The notes beneath the pieces are model-generated. The model worked only from the letters and a program-made list of their open reading frames with translations, did not search any database and had not been told where the DNA came from. A DNA stretch of 64,000 bases, taken from the NCBI GenBank assembly GCA_943908425.1, contig CALTTC010000001.1, forward strand, positions 1 to 64,000, given 5' to 3'. The DNA is from an uncultured Moraxella sp. (GTDB lineage Bacteria; Pseudomonadota; Gammaproteobacteria; Pseudomonadales; Moraxellaceae). A program made the position numbers and the translations under genes. Each line of letters begins with the position of its first letter. The first letter of the stretch is position 1. Shown piece after piece: positions 9,235 to 18,976 of this stretch.

Positions 9235-10443
9235 TTAGCGGGCATATTTGGGGTCGGCAGCAGCGGTAAACAGCACATCGGTGGACGAATTTAATGCCGT
9301 TTCGGCAGAGTCTTGAATAACGCTAATAATAAACCCAATGGCGACTACTTTCATCGCGATATCGTTTGGAATGTTAAACAGGCTACAAGCAAGCGGAATT
9401 AACAAAAGCGAGCCACCCGGTACGCCAGACGCTCCGCAGGCACTCAAGGCACTTACCACGGCTAATAGCAATGCCCCGCCAAACGTGACCGGAATGCCCA
9501 TTGTGTGCACTGCCGCCAAGGTCAAGACATTGATGGTGATGGCAGCACCCGCCATATTGATGGTCGCCCCAAGCGGAATGGTTACCGAATAGGTGTCTTC
9601 ATTGAGTCCTAGTTTTTTGGCAAGCGTCATATTGACAGGAATATTAGCGGCGGACGAGCGTGTAAAAAACGCGGTAATGCCTGATTCGCGTAAGCAGGTC
9701 AAAAGTAGCGGATAGGGATTTTTGCCCGTTTTGACAAAAACAATCAACGCATTGCCAATAAAAGCGATAAACAGCATACAAGACAGCAGTACCGCAAGTA
9801 GCTTAGCGTAATCTTGCAATGCCGCAAAACCTGTGGTGGCAATAGTATGGGCAACCAGCCCTAAGATACCGATAGGGGCTAGGGCGATAATCCAGCGTAC
9901 GGCATCGGTGATGGCGTTGGATAAATCATTCACTAAAGCTTTGGTAGTGGCGTTGGCTTGACGTAAAGCAAAACCAAAGAGCGCCCCCCAAGTCAAGATA
10001 CCCATATAATTGGCTTCTACCAGTGAACGCACAGGATTTTGTACAAGGTTCATCAAAAGGTTGGTGAGCACTTCTTTTAGGCTGGTGGGAGCGGATTGCT
10101 CAGCCGCTTCCCCCGTCATCAGCCCGACAAGCTCCGTGGGGAATAGATAGCTTGCGCCAACCGCGGTTAAGGCAGCGATAAACGTTCCCACCAGATAGAG
10201 CACAAGCACTGGTTTAACGTAAATCTCACCACTTGAGCGATGAGTACAGATGGCTGCCATTACAAGCACCAGCACCAGTAGTGGCGCAATCGCCTTTAGC
10301 GCCCCAACAAATAAATCACCAAGTAGCCCAAGACTTATGGCAAAGTTTGGCATAAGCCAGCCAATCAGCACGCCAAGCACTAGCCCTATGATAATGGCAG
10401 GCACAAGCCCAATACGGCGATAAGCGTCAATCAATCCACGCAT
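9235..10443 (-). CDS. sstT: Serine/threonine:Na+ symporter SstT
   Basis: Inner-membrane sodium-coupled serine/threonine importer of the dicarboxylate/amino acid:cation symporter family. It has 402 residues with many hydrophobic helices, the N-terminal [16 protein letters not shown] segment, a serine-rich re-entrant region ([13 protein letters not shown]), and the ATINMAGAA and [12 protein letters not shown] motifs typical of SstT. Length matches E. coli (414). The ATG at 10443 follows AAGGAT. It lies downstream of pepA, separated by a strong inverted repeat that may be a control site. Confidence 0.93.
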   Translation of the reverse strand: MRGLIDAYRRIGLVPAIIIGLVLGVLIGWLMPNFAISLGLLGDLFVGALKAIAPLLVLVLVMAAICTHRSSGEIYVKPVLVLYLVGTFIAALTAVGASYLFPTELVGLMTGEAAEQSAPTSLKEVLTNLLMNLVQNPVRSLVEANYMGILTWGALFGFALRQANATTKALVNDLSNAITDAVRWIIALAPIGILGLVAHTIATTGFAALQDYAKLLAVLLSCMLFIAFIGNALIVFVKTGKNPYPLLLTCLRESGITAFFTRSSAANIPVNMTLAKKLGLNEDTYSVTIPLGATINMAGAAITINVLTLAAVHTMGIPVTFGGALLLAVVSALSACGASGVPGGSLLLIPLACSLFNIPNDIAMKVVAIGFIISVIQDSAETALNSSTDVLFTAAADPKYAR

Positions 10444-10513
10444 AACCTATCCTTAAAATTTAGTTTGTTCTAGCGGATATCTAAAAATGTCGGTAAAAAA
10501 GAGTCAAAAATAA

Positions 10514-10548
10514 AAATTGTGTAAAATAATCGCTATTTTACACAATTT
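10514..10548. promoter_or_regulatory. Perfect 15-bp inverted repeat upstream of sstT
   Basis: AAATTGTGTAAAATA (10514-10528) and its exact reverse complement (10534-10548) flank a five-base spacer. On the minus strand it lies 43 bases past the pepA stop and is followed by a T-rich run, so it could be an AU-rich terminator of pepA. It also lies just upstream of a possible sstT -35 (TTGACT), which fits an operator for a dimeric regulator. Confidence 0.6.
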
Positions 10549-10590
10549 AACACGTTTTGTAAGAATTATTTGCTTAACGCCCTAAAAAGA

Positions 10591-12066
10591 CTAAGCAGTT
10601 TGGCTTTTGGCGTGCAAATAGTGCATTAAAAGTGGCACGGGACGACCTGTTGCCCCTTTATTTTCACCGCCAACCCACGCCGTGCCCGCTACGTCTAAAT
10701 GCACCCAAGGCGTGTCGTTTTTGATAAAATGCTGTAAAAAACACGCTGCGGTGATAGAGCCGCCACCCTTGCCATTGCCGATATTTTGCAAATCAGCAAA
10801 GGGTGATTTTAGTTCTTTGGCATAATCTTCGCCAAGTGGCATATGCCAAACCAAATCGCCTGATTGTTCACTGGCGTTTTCAAAGGCGAATAGTGTATCT
10901 TCATCATTACAATATAGTCCAGAGCGGTGTCCGCCAAGAGCAACCACGCACGCCCCAGTTAAGGTGGCAGCGTCAATAACAGTGCTGGGCTTGTAGGTGT
11001 CTTGCACATAGCACAAGGCATCTGCTAATACCAAGCGTCCTTCGGCATCGGTATTTAAAATCTCAACGCTGGTGCCGTCCATTGCTGTAACAATATCTCC
11101 CGGGCGGCAGGCGTGTCCTGAGGGCATATTCTCCGCTAAAGCAAGTACAATGACTACATCAACAGGCAGTTTGGCTTCGCATAAGCCACGCGCAACCCCA
11201 AGCATGGCGGCTGCTCCGCCCATATCAAATTTCATCTCGTCCATACCGCTTGAGGGCTTAATGGAGATACCGCCCGTGTCAAAGGTTACCCCTTTACCGA
11301 CAAGGGCAATCGGCTTATCTAAAGTAGCACCTTCGCCTTTTTGGCTTTTGCCAAAGTATTCAATCACGGCAAGTTTGCCTTCATTTTCAGAGCCTTGCGA
11401 TACCGCCAAAAAGCAACCCATGCCCTTATCTGCCATTTGTTCTTCGTCTAGGACAGTAACTTCTAGGCAATCGGCGTATTCCTCGCCAAGCTCCAAAGCA
11501 AGCTCTGCCATAAATTCTGGGTTACACACGTTGGGTGGTTCATTTGCCACATCACGGGCAAGATTTTGTGCTTGTACAATGGCAGTGGCAAGACTCAAGG
11601 CTTGTTCGTAGTCGCTAAGTTCGTCTTTATTATTGACAAATACGACACGTTCTAAACTGTCCTTGTTGCTGTCTTTTTTATAAAAATCAAAACGGTAATC
11701 AGCACCCATTAGCGCTACCATAAACTGCCCAAAATGCTTCTGGCAAATGACATCACCCCACACGATGACAGCGTGCTTGCTTTTTTTGATGGCGTTATAA
11801 GTAGCGTTGGCAACTTTGGCGATATTTTGTGCCAGTTTGTCAAGATTGCCGACACCGACAAGCGATAATTTGGCGCTATAATCGCTAACAAATTCACCAA
11901 GCGTCCCCTCAAAACTGGCTTGCTCAATCAGTTTTAGTCCTTTTTCTGCTAATTGTGCATCAATATTACCTAAAATTTGCCCGTCTTTATCACAAAAAAG
12001 TACATAATGCCCAGCATCTGTAGGTACGGTGGTGCGTACGTCTAACTCTAAAAAATCACTCATCAT
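10591..12066 (-). CDS. pepA: Leucyl aminopeptidase PepA (M17)
   Basis: Di-metal cytosolic aminopeptidase; in E. coli it is also a DNA-binding protein. The 491-residue product has the M17 signature NTDAEGRL. Metal and active-site segments are present at GKGVTFDTGGISIKP, KFDMGGAAA and ENMPSGHACRPGD. ATG codons at 12066 and 12063 are both possible. AAGGA precedes them by 4 and 7 bases, so 12063 is equally plausible. It is divergent from lptFG, a common gammaproteobacterial arrangement. Confidence 0.95.
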   Translation of the reverse strand: MMSDFLELDVRTTVPTDAGHYVLFCDKDGQILGNIDAQLAEKGLKLIEQASFEGTLGEFVSDYSAKLSLVGVGNLDKLAQNIAKVANATYNAIKKSKHAVIVWGDVICQKHFGQFMVALMGADYRFDFYKKDSNKDSLERVVFVNNKDELSDYEQALSLATAIVQAQNLARDVANEPPNVCNPEFMAELALELGEEYADCLEVTVLDEEQMADKGMGCFLAVSQGSENEGKLAVIEYFGKSQKGEGATLDKPIALVGKGVTFDTGGISIKPSSGMDEMKFDMGGAAAMLGVARGLCEAKLPVDVVIVLALAENMPSGHACRPGDIVTAMDGTSVEILNTDAEGRLVLADALCYVQDTYKPSTVIDAATLTGACVVALGGHRSGLYCNDEDTLFAFENASEQSGDLVWHMPLGEDYAKELKSPFADLQNIGNGKGGGSITAACFLQHFIKNDTPWVHLDVAGTAWVGGENKGATGRPVPLLMHYLHAKSQTA

Positions 12067-12105
12067 CAATTCCTTATTGAAAATTACTGTTAATTTGCCG
12101 TTTAG

Positions 12106-12111
12106 AGTATA
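12106..12111 (-). promoter_or_regulatory. Extended -10 of the pepA promoter
   Basis: On the minus strand this reads TGCTATACT, a TATACT hexamer with the TGn extension, about 40 bases before the pepA start. No strong -35 is needed with an extended -10. Confidence 0.45.
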
Positions 12112-12191
12112 GCATAAGCCTTACAAAATAAAAAGTTGCAAAAGTGGGATAATAGGGCATTTATAAAGCCATTAAGCGCTAAATTCTTACT

Positions 12192-12219
12192 TTGAAAAAA
12201 AGGCAATGTTTGTTATGAT
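12192..12219 (+). promoter_or_regulatory. lptFG promoter
   Basis: TTGAAA (12192-12197), 16-bp spacer, TATGAT (12214-12219). The predicted transcription start near 12226 leaves only about 8 bases before the ATG at 12234 but about 23 before the GTG at 12249, which supports the GTG as the lptF start. Confidence 0.6.
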
Positions 12220-12248
12220 AGATTATTTTTTTAATGCATGGTCGCCTT

Positions 12249-13331
12249 GTGATTTTACGTCGGTACATGGTTTGGCAGACACTAAACGCAACGCTTTTGG
12301 TGCTTGCCTTTTTGGTGGTGATGTTGCTTGGCGGGCGCTTGATTCGCTATTTTGGTATGGCGGCAGAGGGTGGCTTGCAAGTTGGGCTGTTATTGCGCTT
12401 GATTGGGTATAATTTGCCTTATTTTTTGGAATTGATTTTACCGGTGGCGTTTTTTATTGCGCTGATGCTGACCTTTGGGCGCTTGTATGCCGATACGGAG
12501 ATGGCAGTATTAAACGCCGCGGGCATTTCACGCCATAAGCTTGCCGGGCTATTATTGCCACTGGTCTTGGTGTTATTTGTGCTAGAGGGCTATCTTAGTA
12601 TGGTTGCTAAGCCGTGGGGGGTGCGTCAGGCGGATAATATTTGGCAAGAACAGTCCTTGGCAAAAGTGTTTGACTTGATTCGTCCGCAAGAATTTATGAG
12701 TGCTGGCAATTATCATCTGTATGTTGGGGCGGTGGGGGCGCAGCGTGAGTTTGTGTATGATGTGATGATTATTGAACAGCAACAAGACGCGCAGACGTTA
12801 ATTTTGGCAAAGCAAGCGGTACAAGTGGCAAGTGATGATAACAGTGTGCAGGTGGAGCTCCATGCAGGGAAACGTTATGCTTTTAATCCCCAAAGCCAAA
12901 AGTTTAGCGTGGTAAGTTTTGATACTTATCGTTTAACTATTGATACTAACACGCCCATTACCGTCAATACTAAAATTGCCGGTCAGCCGTTTTTGACCCT
13001 GTGGCAGACACAAAGTCGTGCCCATTTAGCCGAAATCGGTTACCGTTTGGCATTGCCTTTTTTGATTATTTTTGCGCTACTGCTTGCTATTCCTTTTGCG
13101 AAAGTACACCCACGTCAAGGGCGCTGGCTCAAATTATTGCCGGCAACACTCACCTTTGTGCTTATGGCATTGTCTATCATTGCCCTAAAAGACCCTATAG
13201 ACAAAGCCAAAGTGGGTGTATGGGCATATCCTGTTTTATTAAGTCTTATTTTTATTGCGCTAGTTTATGCTAATATGCACGAGCAGTTACGCCTAAAAAT
13301 GCGTGCCAAAAAACACGGAGCTACCTTGTGA
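12249..13331 (+). CDS. lptF: LPS export system permease LptF
   Basis: Inner-membrane subunit of the LptB2FG ABC transporter that extracts lipopolysaccharide and feeds it to the LptC-LptA bridge. The 360-residue protein has the YjgP/YjgQ fold: three N-terminal membrane helices, a periplasmic beta-jellyroll (about 130-265) and three C-terminal helices. The segment LYADTEMAVLNAAGIS is characteristic. The GTG start gives the family-typical N-terminus (M)ILRRYMVWQTL; an ATG at 12234 would add five residues. Its stop overlaps lptG by four bases (GTGA). Confidence 0.93.
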   Translation: MILRRYMVWQTLNATLLVLAFLVVMLLGGRLIRYFGMAAEGGLQVGLLLRLIGYNLPYFLELILPVAFFIALMLTFGRLYADTEMAVLNAAGISRHKLAGLLLPLVLVLFVLEGYLSMVAKPWGVRQADNIWQEQSLAKVFDLIRPQEFMSAGNYHLYVGAVGAQREFVYDVMIIEQQQDAQTLILAKQAVQVASDDNSVQVELHAGKRYAFNPQSQKFSVVSFDTYRLTIDTNTPITVNTKIAGQPFLTLWQTQSRAHLAEIGYRLALPFLIIFALLLAIPFAKVHPRQGRWLKLLPATLTFVLMALSIIALKDPIDKAKVGVWAYPVLLSLIFIALVYANMHEQLRLKMRAKKHGATL

Positions 13332-14413
13332 AGCTTACAAGCTGTTTGCTTAGAAATTATGCACTTAGAAATTATGTACTAAAAACAGCGGCCTTGGCAA
13401 TGTTGGCGGGCATTGGCGGGCTATTGCTACTACAGATGGTATTTGCGTATTTAGGGGAGATAGACAGTCTGTCGCCAGAGTATACTTTTGTGCAGGCATT
13501 TTGGTATATTGTGTATCGTGCGCCGTATTTTTTTGGACAATTTATGGCAACAGGGGTGCTACTGGGGGCGGTGGTGGGCTTAGGGCTACTTGCGGTGAAT
13601 AGCGAAATTGTGGTTATGCGAGCGGCGGGGATTAGCCTTTATCGGATTATTGGCTGGACGATGTTGCCAGCAACGTTAATTGCGCTTGGGGCGTTATGTG
13701 TCAATCAGTGGCTGTTGCCCTATAGCAATACGCAAGCCAAGCAAATCAAGCACCCAACCGCGCGTATGCTCGCCTTGCAAGGCTATTGGACGGTGCTGGA
13801 TAATGCCAATGAACGCACGGTAATGCATATTGCAACCGCCGATATCGCTGGCAATCTCACCGGCGTTCGCCGTTATCAGTTGCAAGACGGACAACTTATT
13901 AGTGCCTTGGAGGCGGATAGTGCGGTGTGGCTTGATGGCTATGAGTGGCAGTTACAAAATGTAGCGCGTGCCGACTTTACTGGTACGGTTACAACCACAC
14001 ATTTTCCCACACAGGTTATCACCTTACCTATTGATAAGTCGGCGGTGTATCTATTGACCAAAGATGCCGATGATTTGTCTATTAGTGAACTTTATGCCCA
14101 CGACAAGCTCATGCACCATCAAGACAAAGTCTCCAAACGCCATCGCCTAGCCTTTTGGCAAAAACTGCTCTCGCCCCTGTCGGTATTGTCGCTATTGTTG
14201 GTGGCTTGCTCGTTTGTCTTTGGTTCACTGCGTAGCCAGAGTATGGGCTTTCGGGTGGTGCTGGCGTTATTGACGGGGCTATTATTTAGCTATTTGCAAG
14301 ATTTGTCAGGTTTTGTGGCGTTGGCAACGGGCATATCACCGCTGATGATGGTACTGCTCCCTATTGTAGTCTCGGTAGGCGTGGGGATTTGGCTATTAAA
14401 TAAAAAAGCTTAA
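13328..14413 (+). CDS. lptG: LPS export system permease LptG
   Basis: Partner permease of LptF in the LptB2FG transporter. It has 361 residues with the same 3+3 helix layout around a periplasmic jellyroll domain. The conserved NSEIVVMRAAGIS coupling segment lies near residue 98. It starts at a GTG overlapping the lptF stop codon, so the two are translationally coupled. lptB is not in the window. No clear terminator follows; instead there is a short tandem repeat. Confidence 0.93.
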   Translation: MKLTSCLLRNYALRNYVLKTAALAMLAGIGGLLLLQMVFAYLGEIDSLSPEYTFVQAFWYIVYRAPYFFGQFMATGVLLGAVVGLGLLAVNSEIVVMRAAGISLYRIIGWTMLPATLIALGALCVNQWLLPYSNTQAKQIKHPTARMLALQGYWTVLDNANERTVMHIATADIAGNLTGVRRYQLQDGQLISALEADSAVWLDGYEWQLQNVARADFTGTVTTTHFPTQVITLPIDKSAVYLLTKDADDLSISELYAHDKLMHHQDKVSKRHRLAFWQKLLSPLSVLSLLLVACSFVFGSLRSQSMGFRVVLALLTGLLFSYLQDLSGFVALATGISPLMMVLLPIVVSVGVGIWLLNKKA

Positions 14414-14425
14414 AGCAATAAAAAG

Positions 14426-14476
14426 GTTTAAGATAACAAAAAGCTTGAAACAACAAAAAAGCTTAAGATAACAAAA
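14426..14476. repeat. Three imperfect 16-18 bp tandem units after lptG
   Basis: Three units of the form GCTTAAGATAACAAAA with small changes, at 14426-14442, 14443-14460 and 14461-14476. They fill the 65-bp gap between the convergent lptG and MFS genes. Confidence 0.7.
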
Positions 14477-14478
14477 GC

Positions 14479-15729
14479 TTAACCGTGCCGATTGTGTGTC
14501 TTGCTAATAGGCTGATTGACTACCGCTCCCATCAGCCCTACCATCACAACCAAACCGCCTGCCATTATAAGTACCGTACCAATGCGTGCTTTGTCCACAA
14601 AAATTGCCAGCCCAAAGCCCATCAAAACACAGCTTTGCAGACACAGCACATAATAAGGCATAAGCTGTTTGCTTTTATTGCCAAGCGTGTGCATCATAAA
14701 TGCCCCCATCAGCGTATTGATAATGCCGTTACCCACACCAACCAAAAGAGCCGACACTAAAATGACGGCGATGTTTTGCACACCAAAATCTTGCACACCA
14801 AATAAAATCATCGCCATACCCATCACGCTCGCCCCAAGCATTGCCCCACGCACTCGCCCAAGCGTTGCAAACAACCCACTCACCAAAAATGGGCTGACAA
14901 GTAAGCCTAAGCTCATCATTGTCAAGGTCGTGCCATAAATTTTTGCCCCAAGCCCCAAAACGGTATTGACATAAGGCACAAGTAGCACATTAAGCATTGA
15001 TGTCAAAACGATAATGACAGATAAAGGCATGAGTGCTTTTTTTATGGACGGCTCGCCAAAAAGTGCGGTTAGGTTATGTTGGCTACTTGTTGATTGGCTT
15101 GTTGGCGGACTGTTAATTGAGTTGTTAGTTGAGTGATGGGTTGATGGGGCTTGGTTAAGTAATTGAGTGGGTGATGGCTTGGTGTGTTGATAAAATAAAA
15201 CACCAATCCCTGCCAGCATACTTGCCAATGCCAAATAAATTAAGACAGTCGCCCCACAAGTATGATAAATGAGACCAACCAAAGCAGGGCCTGCCACTGC
15301 CCCTAAGTTACTAATGGTTTGCAAGGCTTTATTGGCGGTGTCAAGGTAATCTTTTGGGCAATAAAGTGGCACAACCGACAAGATGGCTGTCCATAAAACA
15401 CTACCGACTGCCCCAAGCCCAAAGCCCATCAAAGCAATGCCAATACCTTGACTGTAATAAATTGCCAACACCATCACCGCTTGCACAAAAAACAGCCATT
15501 TGACAATGAGCTGTTCGGATAGATGCGTGAGTAAATAGGCACACAGCCGAGAGCCTGTCATCGCCCCAAGCATATTGGCAGTATAAAGCAGGGCAAGGTA
15601 GTTTTTGTTGCTGTGATTGACCGCCAAAGCAGTTGCCACAAGGCTGGCTTCATCAATAAAGCTACCAATGGTAATGCACAAGGCGAGCAAGACAAGTAAG
15701 GGTTTGGTCATTTTAAAATATTTGGTCAT
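14479..15729 (-). CDS. Major facilitator superfamily transporter
   Basis: A 416-residue membrane protein with about twelve hydrophobic helices split by a polar central loop (about 185-225) rich in Ser, Thr, Asn and Gln. It fits an MFS efflux or uptake permease; the substrate cannot be inferred. The first six codons and the start are duplicated by an 18-bp tandem repeat, so an ATG at 15711 is an equally good start. Neither has a clear ribosome site. It lies downstream of gltA on the same strand, after a terminator. Confidence 0.8.
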   Translation of the reverse strand: MTKYFKMTKPLLVLLALCITIGSFIDEASLVATALAVNHSNKNYLALLYTANMLGAMTGSRLCAYLLTHLSEQLIVKWLFFVQAVMVLAIYYSQGIGIALMGFGLGAVGSVLWTAILSVVPLYCPKDYLDTANKALQTISNLGAVAGPALVGLIYHTCGATVLIYLALASMLAGIGVLFYQHTKPSPTQLLNQAPSTHHSTNNSINSPPTSQSTSSQHNLTALFGEPSIKKALMPLSVIIVLTSMLNVLLVPYVNTVLGLGAKIYGTTLTMMSLGLLVSPFLVSGLFATLGRVRGAMLGASVMGMAMILFGVQDFGVQNIAVILVSALLVGVGNGIINTLMGAFMMHTLGNKSKQLMPYYVLCLQSCVLMGFGLAIFVDKARIGTVLIMAGGLVVMVGLMGAVVNQPISKTHNRHG

Positions 15730-15738
15730 TTTAAAATA
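15703..15738. repeat. Perfect 18-bp tandem duplication at the MFS gene start
   Basis: Two exact copies of TTTGGTCATTTTAAAATA at 15703-15720 and 15721-15738. Each carries a start codon for the minus-strand MFS gene, in the same frame, so gain or loss of a unit would change the N-terminus by six residues. Confidence 0.95.
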
Positions 15739-15744
15739 AAAAAT

Positions 15745-15772
15745 AAAAAGCCAGTGCTAGCACCGACTTTTT
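15745..15772 (-). terminator. Probable terminator of gltA
   Basis: A hairpin with 13-base arms, A-run on the left, loop at about 15758-15760, and a T-run on the right. It includes G-U-type mismatches (CCAGTGC against GCACCGAC). It lies about 165 bases past the gltA stop, just before the MFS gene. Confidence 0.75.
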
Positions 15773-15937
15773 ACTTTATAATCATTGTATTAGCGAATAT
15801 TTGCTTGCGTCTTTAACTGCTTTTATTTAACCGCTTTTAATAATTAACTCATCTTAAAAAACAAAGCCAATCTTTAAAAGCAAAGTCAAATAAACAACGG
15901 TAAACCAAACAAATCGTTAGCAATTAGCGTTTAATAA

Positions 15938-17221
15938 TTAACGCTTATCCATCGCTTTAAACTCACGGCGTTTTTCACCGATATAACGCTGACGTGGGCG
16001 ACCGATTTTAAAGGCTTCTGAGTGCATTTCTGTCCACTGGGCAATCCAACCTGACGTGCGTGCCAAGGCAAAAATCACCGTAAACATTGACGTTGGAATG
16101 CCAATCGCTTTTAGGATAATGCCTGAATAAAAGTCCACGTTAGGATACAGTTTGCGTTCTACAAAGTAGGGGTCTTCTAAGGCAATTTTTTCAAGTTTCA
16201 TTGCCAATTCAAGTTTGGGGTCGTTGATGCCCAAAGCTCCTAACACTTCATCACAGGTCGCTTTCATCACTTTAGCACGGGGGTCAAAGTTTTTGTAGAC
16301 ACGATGCCCAAAGCCCATCAGCTTCGCTTCTTTGTTTTTGACTTTTTCCATAAATGGAGCGACATTGTCTACCGTGCCAATCTCATCAAGCATTGTCAGC
16401 ACCGCTTCGTTAGCACCGCCGTGGCTTGGCCCCCAAAGAGCGACAATCCCTGCAGCGATACAGGCATAAGGGTTTGCTCCTGTTGAGCCTGCCAAACGCA
16501 CAGTAGACGTTGAAGCATTTTGTTCGTGGTCGGCGTGTAGGGTAAAGATTTTATCCATTGCCCGCACCAATACAGGGTCAATCTTGTAGTCTTTATCACC
16601 AGGGGTGGCAAACATCATATACAAAAAGTTCTCAGCATAGCTAAAATCTTTTCTTGGGTACATAAATGGTTCGCCAATGGAATATTTGTAGCTCATTGCC
16701 GCAAGCGTTGGCATTTTGGCAATCAAATCAATGGCGGTATTATCACGGTGTTTGGGGTCTGAGATGTCCAAATGGTTGTGATAAAAGGCAGACAACGCCC
16801 CGACCACACCAATCATCACCGCCATTGGGTGGGCATCACGGCGAAAGCCTTCAAAAAACTTACGCAACTGGTCGTGTACCGCCATACGCTCGTTAATGCG
16901 GGCGTAAAACTCGTCCTTTTGGGCTTGGTTGGGCAAATCACCATACAATAAGGCGTAGCATACTTCCAAATAATCAGCATTATCGGCAAGTTCATCAATG
17001 GCATAGCCACGGTGCAACAACTCGCCTTTTTCGCCATCAATAAAGGTAATGGCAGACTCAACAGGGGCAGTTGCCATAAAACCTGGGTCATAAGACCAGT
17101 AGCCTGCCTTGGCAATCGCAGAAATATCTAGTACAGGGCGACCAAGTGTGCTTTCTAGCACAGGCAATTCGTATTCTTTACCGTCAGCAGTTAGGGTAAC
17201 AGATTGGACGTTGTTTGACAT
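15938..17221 (-). CDS. gltA: Citrate synthase (type II)
   Basis: Condenses acetyl-CoA and oxaloacetate to citrate, the entry to the TCA cycle. The 427-residue product matches the long hexameric gammaproteobacterial form. It carries [27 protein letters not shown] and [16 protein letters not shown], which include the catalytic histidines. The ATG at 17221 follows GGAG; an in-frame GTG two codons upstream lies within that ribosome site. It is divergent from sdhCDAB, as is common in gammaproteobacteria. Confidence 0.98.
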   Translation of the reverse strand: MSNNVQSVTLTADGKEYELPVLESTLGRPVLDISAIAKAGYWSYDPGFMATAPVESAITFIDGEKGELLHRGYAIDELADNADYLEVCYALLYGDLPNQAQKDEFYARINERMAVHDQLRKFFEGFRRDAHPMAVMIGVVGALSAFYHNHLDISDPKHRDNTAIDLIAKMPTLAAMSYKYSIGEPFMYPRKDFSYAENFLYMMFATPGDKDYKIDPVLVRAMDKIFTLHADHEQNASTSTVRLAGSTGANPYACIAAGIVALWGPSHGGANEAVLTMLDEIGTVDNVAPFMEKVKNKEAKLMGFGHRVYKNFDPRAKVMKATCDEVLGALGINDPKLELAMKLEKIALEDPYFVERKLYPNVDFYSGIILKAIGIPTSMFTVIFALARTSGWIAQWTEMHSEAFKIGRPRQRYIGEKRREFKAMDKR

Positions 17222-17308
17222 AATCACTCCTTCAACTATTGTTATGGTTTTAAAACCGTTTTTAAACTTTCCATTGTTGCTTTAAGTTTTCTAAAAACGA
17301 TTGCTTAG

Positions 17309-17338
17309 ATGATAGCAAAATTTTGCCCTTTTGTACAA
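17309..17338 (-). promoter_or_regulatory. gltA promoter
   Basis: Minus-strand -35 TTGTAC (17338-17333), 18-bp spacer, -10 TATCAT (17314-17309). This gives a leader of about 80 bases before the gltA ATG. Confidence 0.5.
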
Positions 17339-17557
17339 AAAATTCAGCAAAAATTTTGTAAATACTCGGTAACAATTTTAACAAAACATACGTTTACTGA
17401 TGGGTTAAATCGTCTTAGTTAAGCGTTGGTTGGCGTTTTAGGGGTTTGGTTAAGGGTTTTAGGTAAATTCGGTTAAGAGCTTTAGATGAAAAAACAAAAA
17501 AGCGTTTTTAAGTTCATAAAAAGTTTTTTAATTGAAGTTGAAGTCAATGTTGGGGGT

Positions 17558-17664
17558 TGTTTTTTGATGACAGCTGTTTTTTGATGACAACAGTCGCTTT
17601 TGGTGGCAACAATTTAACGACAGCAAATAAAATGACAACAATTTAACGACAGCAAGTAAAATGA
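17558..17664. repeat. Two adjacent two-copy tandem duplications
   Basis: A 17-bp unit repeats at 17558-17574 and 17575-17591 (one mismatch). A 29-bp unit repeats at 17607-17635 and 17636-17664 (one mismatch). Confidence 0.9.
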
Positions 17665-17911
17665 CCATCAGCCAAAAAGCCATCAACCAAAGCCAAGCCA
17701 AAACAAACATCATCAAAACTTAGAGCAAATCAATCCTTCAAATCAACCTTTCAATAAAACATTAATCAAGCAGTTTTTGGCACAAGGACAAAACGGCGGT
17801 TAAGACAGCGGTTAAAAAAGTGATGAATTTTCAATAAATTATAATCATTTGCATTTGTGGCGAAAAGTTACAAAAAGTCGCTACTTTTTTGCCGATTATG
17901 CCAATAAAGAT

Positions 17912-17940
17912 TTGTAATTATTGCTCAAGCGTTTTATAAT
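17912..17940 (+). promoter_or_regulatory. Predicted sdhCDAB promoter
   Basis: TTGTAA (17912-17917), 17-bp spacer, perfect TATAAT (17935-17940). The predicted transcript would have a leader of about 290 bases before sdhC. Confidence 0.55.
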
Positions 17941-18239
17941 TTAACCATTTGGAATTTAGGGAGTAGATATGCCTACTTATTAGGTAGTAGGTGTGCCTAC
18001 TTAAAAGGTGCTACTTTAGACCATCATTGATGATAATTGACGCTTTACAAGATTGACGCTTTACAAGATGGTAAGAGTTTGTAAGATTGACACTTGAAAA
18101 AATGTTATTGTAAGAATGCCATCGACGCTTACCAAAAACGGTTGGTTGTTGATTGTGTCGTTATCAGTTAATGCTTGGCTTTAGTCCGCCAGCCCTTTTT
18201 TGCACGTTTAACGTTTCGCTAACAAAAGGATGCCCGCTT

Positions 18240-18620
18240 GTGAAAAGCCGCCGACCTATCAATTTACCCTTAGAGCAGGTGATTGCTGTCAATGCCAAAT
18301 CACCCATTGCTATTGCGTCTATTTTGCACCGTGTGTCAGGCATTGTGCTGTTTTTATTAACGCCCATTTTGCTTTATGTGTTACAAACATCACTACAATC
18401 GCCTGATGGGTTTATGTCCATTGCCCAAAATATGGGGCTACGCTTTGTATTGTGGGTATTTGTGGCGGCAACCGCTTATCATTTTGTGATGGGTGTCAAG
18501 CATTTGGTTGCCGATATGGGCGTGGGTGAAGAGTTTGCCCAAGCCAAAACCATTGCCACAATAAGTCTGGGTATTGCAGGGGTATTGATTGTCTTGTCCT
18601 TTATATGGGTGATGTTCTAA
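18240..18620 (+). CDS. sdhC: Succinate dehydrogenase cytochrome b556 subunit
   Basis: Membrane anchor that binds haem b and ubiquinone in complex II. The 126-residue protein has three membrane helices, the SILHRVSG signature with His30-Arg31, and the haem-ligand region HFVMGVKHLVAD (His81, His88). The GTG at 18240 is chosen because AAAGGA precedes it by nine bases and it gives the family N-terminus (M)KSRRPINLPL. The open frame extends upstream to 18153 but without homology. Its stop overlaps the sdhD start (TAATG). Confidence 0.93.
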   Translation: MKSRRPINLPLEQVIAVNAKSPIAIASILHRVSGIVLFLLTPILLYVLQTSLQSPDGFMSIAQNMGLRFVLWVFVAATAYHFVMGVKHLVADMGVGEEFAQAKTIATISLGIAGVLIVLSFIWVMF

Positions 18621-18976
18621 TGAAAAATGATTCTGGCGTAAAAAGTGCCACAGGGCTGACAGGCTCAGGGGCAAGAGACTGGGTAATGCAACGCATCAGT
18701 GCGGTGGTATTGGCATTATATAGCGTTGTTATGGTGGGGTTTTTCTTATTTAACCGTGTTGGATATGCAGAGTGGTCGGCGTTTATGACAAGCTTGCCGA
18801 TGAAGCTGTTTAGCTTGCTTGCTGTGCTATCGCTACTGGTACACGCTTGGGTGGGTATGTGGACGGTATTGACCGACTACGTCAAATCATCAGGGCTAAG
18901 ACTTGTGCTACAATCACTTATCATCATTGCAATGCTGGTGTATTTATTTTGGGGCGTGATGATTTTTTGGCACTAA
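18620..18976 (+). CDS. sdhD: Succinate dehydrogenase hydrophobic anchor subunit
   Basis: Second membrane anchor of complex II. It has 118 residues and three helices, the ARDWVMQRISA motif, and HAWVGMWTVLTDYVK with the haem-ligand His75 and quinone-site Asp86-Tyr87. The start overlaps the sdhC stop by one base. The following sdhA is not tightly coupled: nearly 590 bases intervene, which is unusual for this operon. Confidence 0.92.
   Translation: MKNDSGVKSATGLTGSGARDWVMQRISAVVLALYSVVMVGFFLFNRVGYAEWSAFMTSLPMKLFSLLAVLSLLVHAWVGMWTVLTDYVKSSGLRLVLQSLIIIAMLVYLFWGVMIFWH

Larger units (their letters stand above)
17222..18239. other. Long gltA-sdhC divergent spacer
   Basis: About 1 kb without a credible gene. 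It holds the gltA promoter, the sdhC promoter and several two-copy tandem duplications: 17 bp at 17558-17591, 29 bp at 17607-17664, and 16 bp at 18036-18067. GCCTACTT occurs twice at 17970-18005. A 62-codon hydrophobic frame on the minus strand arises from these repeats and is not called. Confidence 0.65.

Noticed and set aside
12234..12248. ATG at 12234 as the lptF start
   Set aside because: No ribosome site, only about 8 bases from the predicted transcription start, and it adds residues beyond the family N-terminus; the GTG at 12249 fits better, though not proven.
17528..17716. 62-codon hydrophobic minus-strand frame in the gltA-sdhC spacer
   Set aside because: Its sequence comes from the 17-bp and 29-bp tandem duplications; no ribosome site or homologue pattern.
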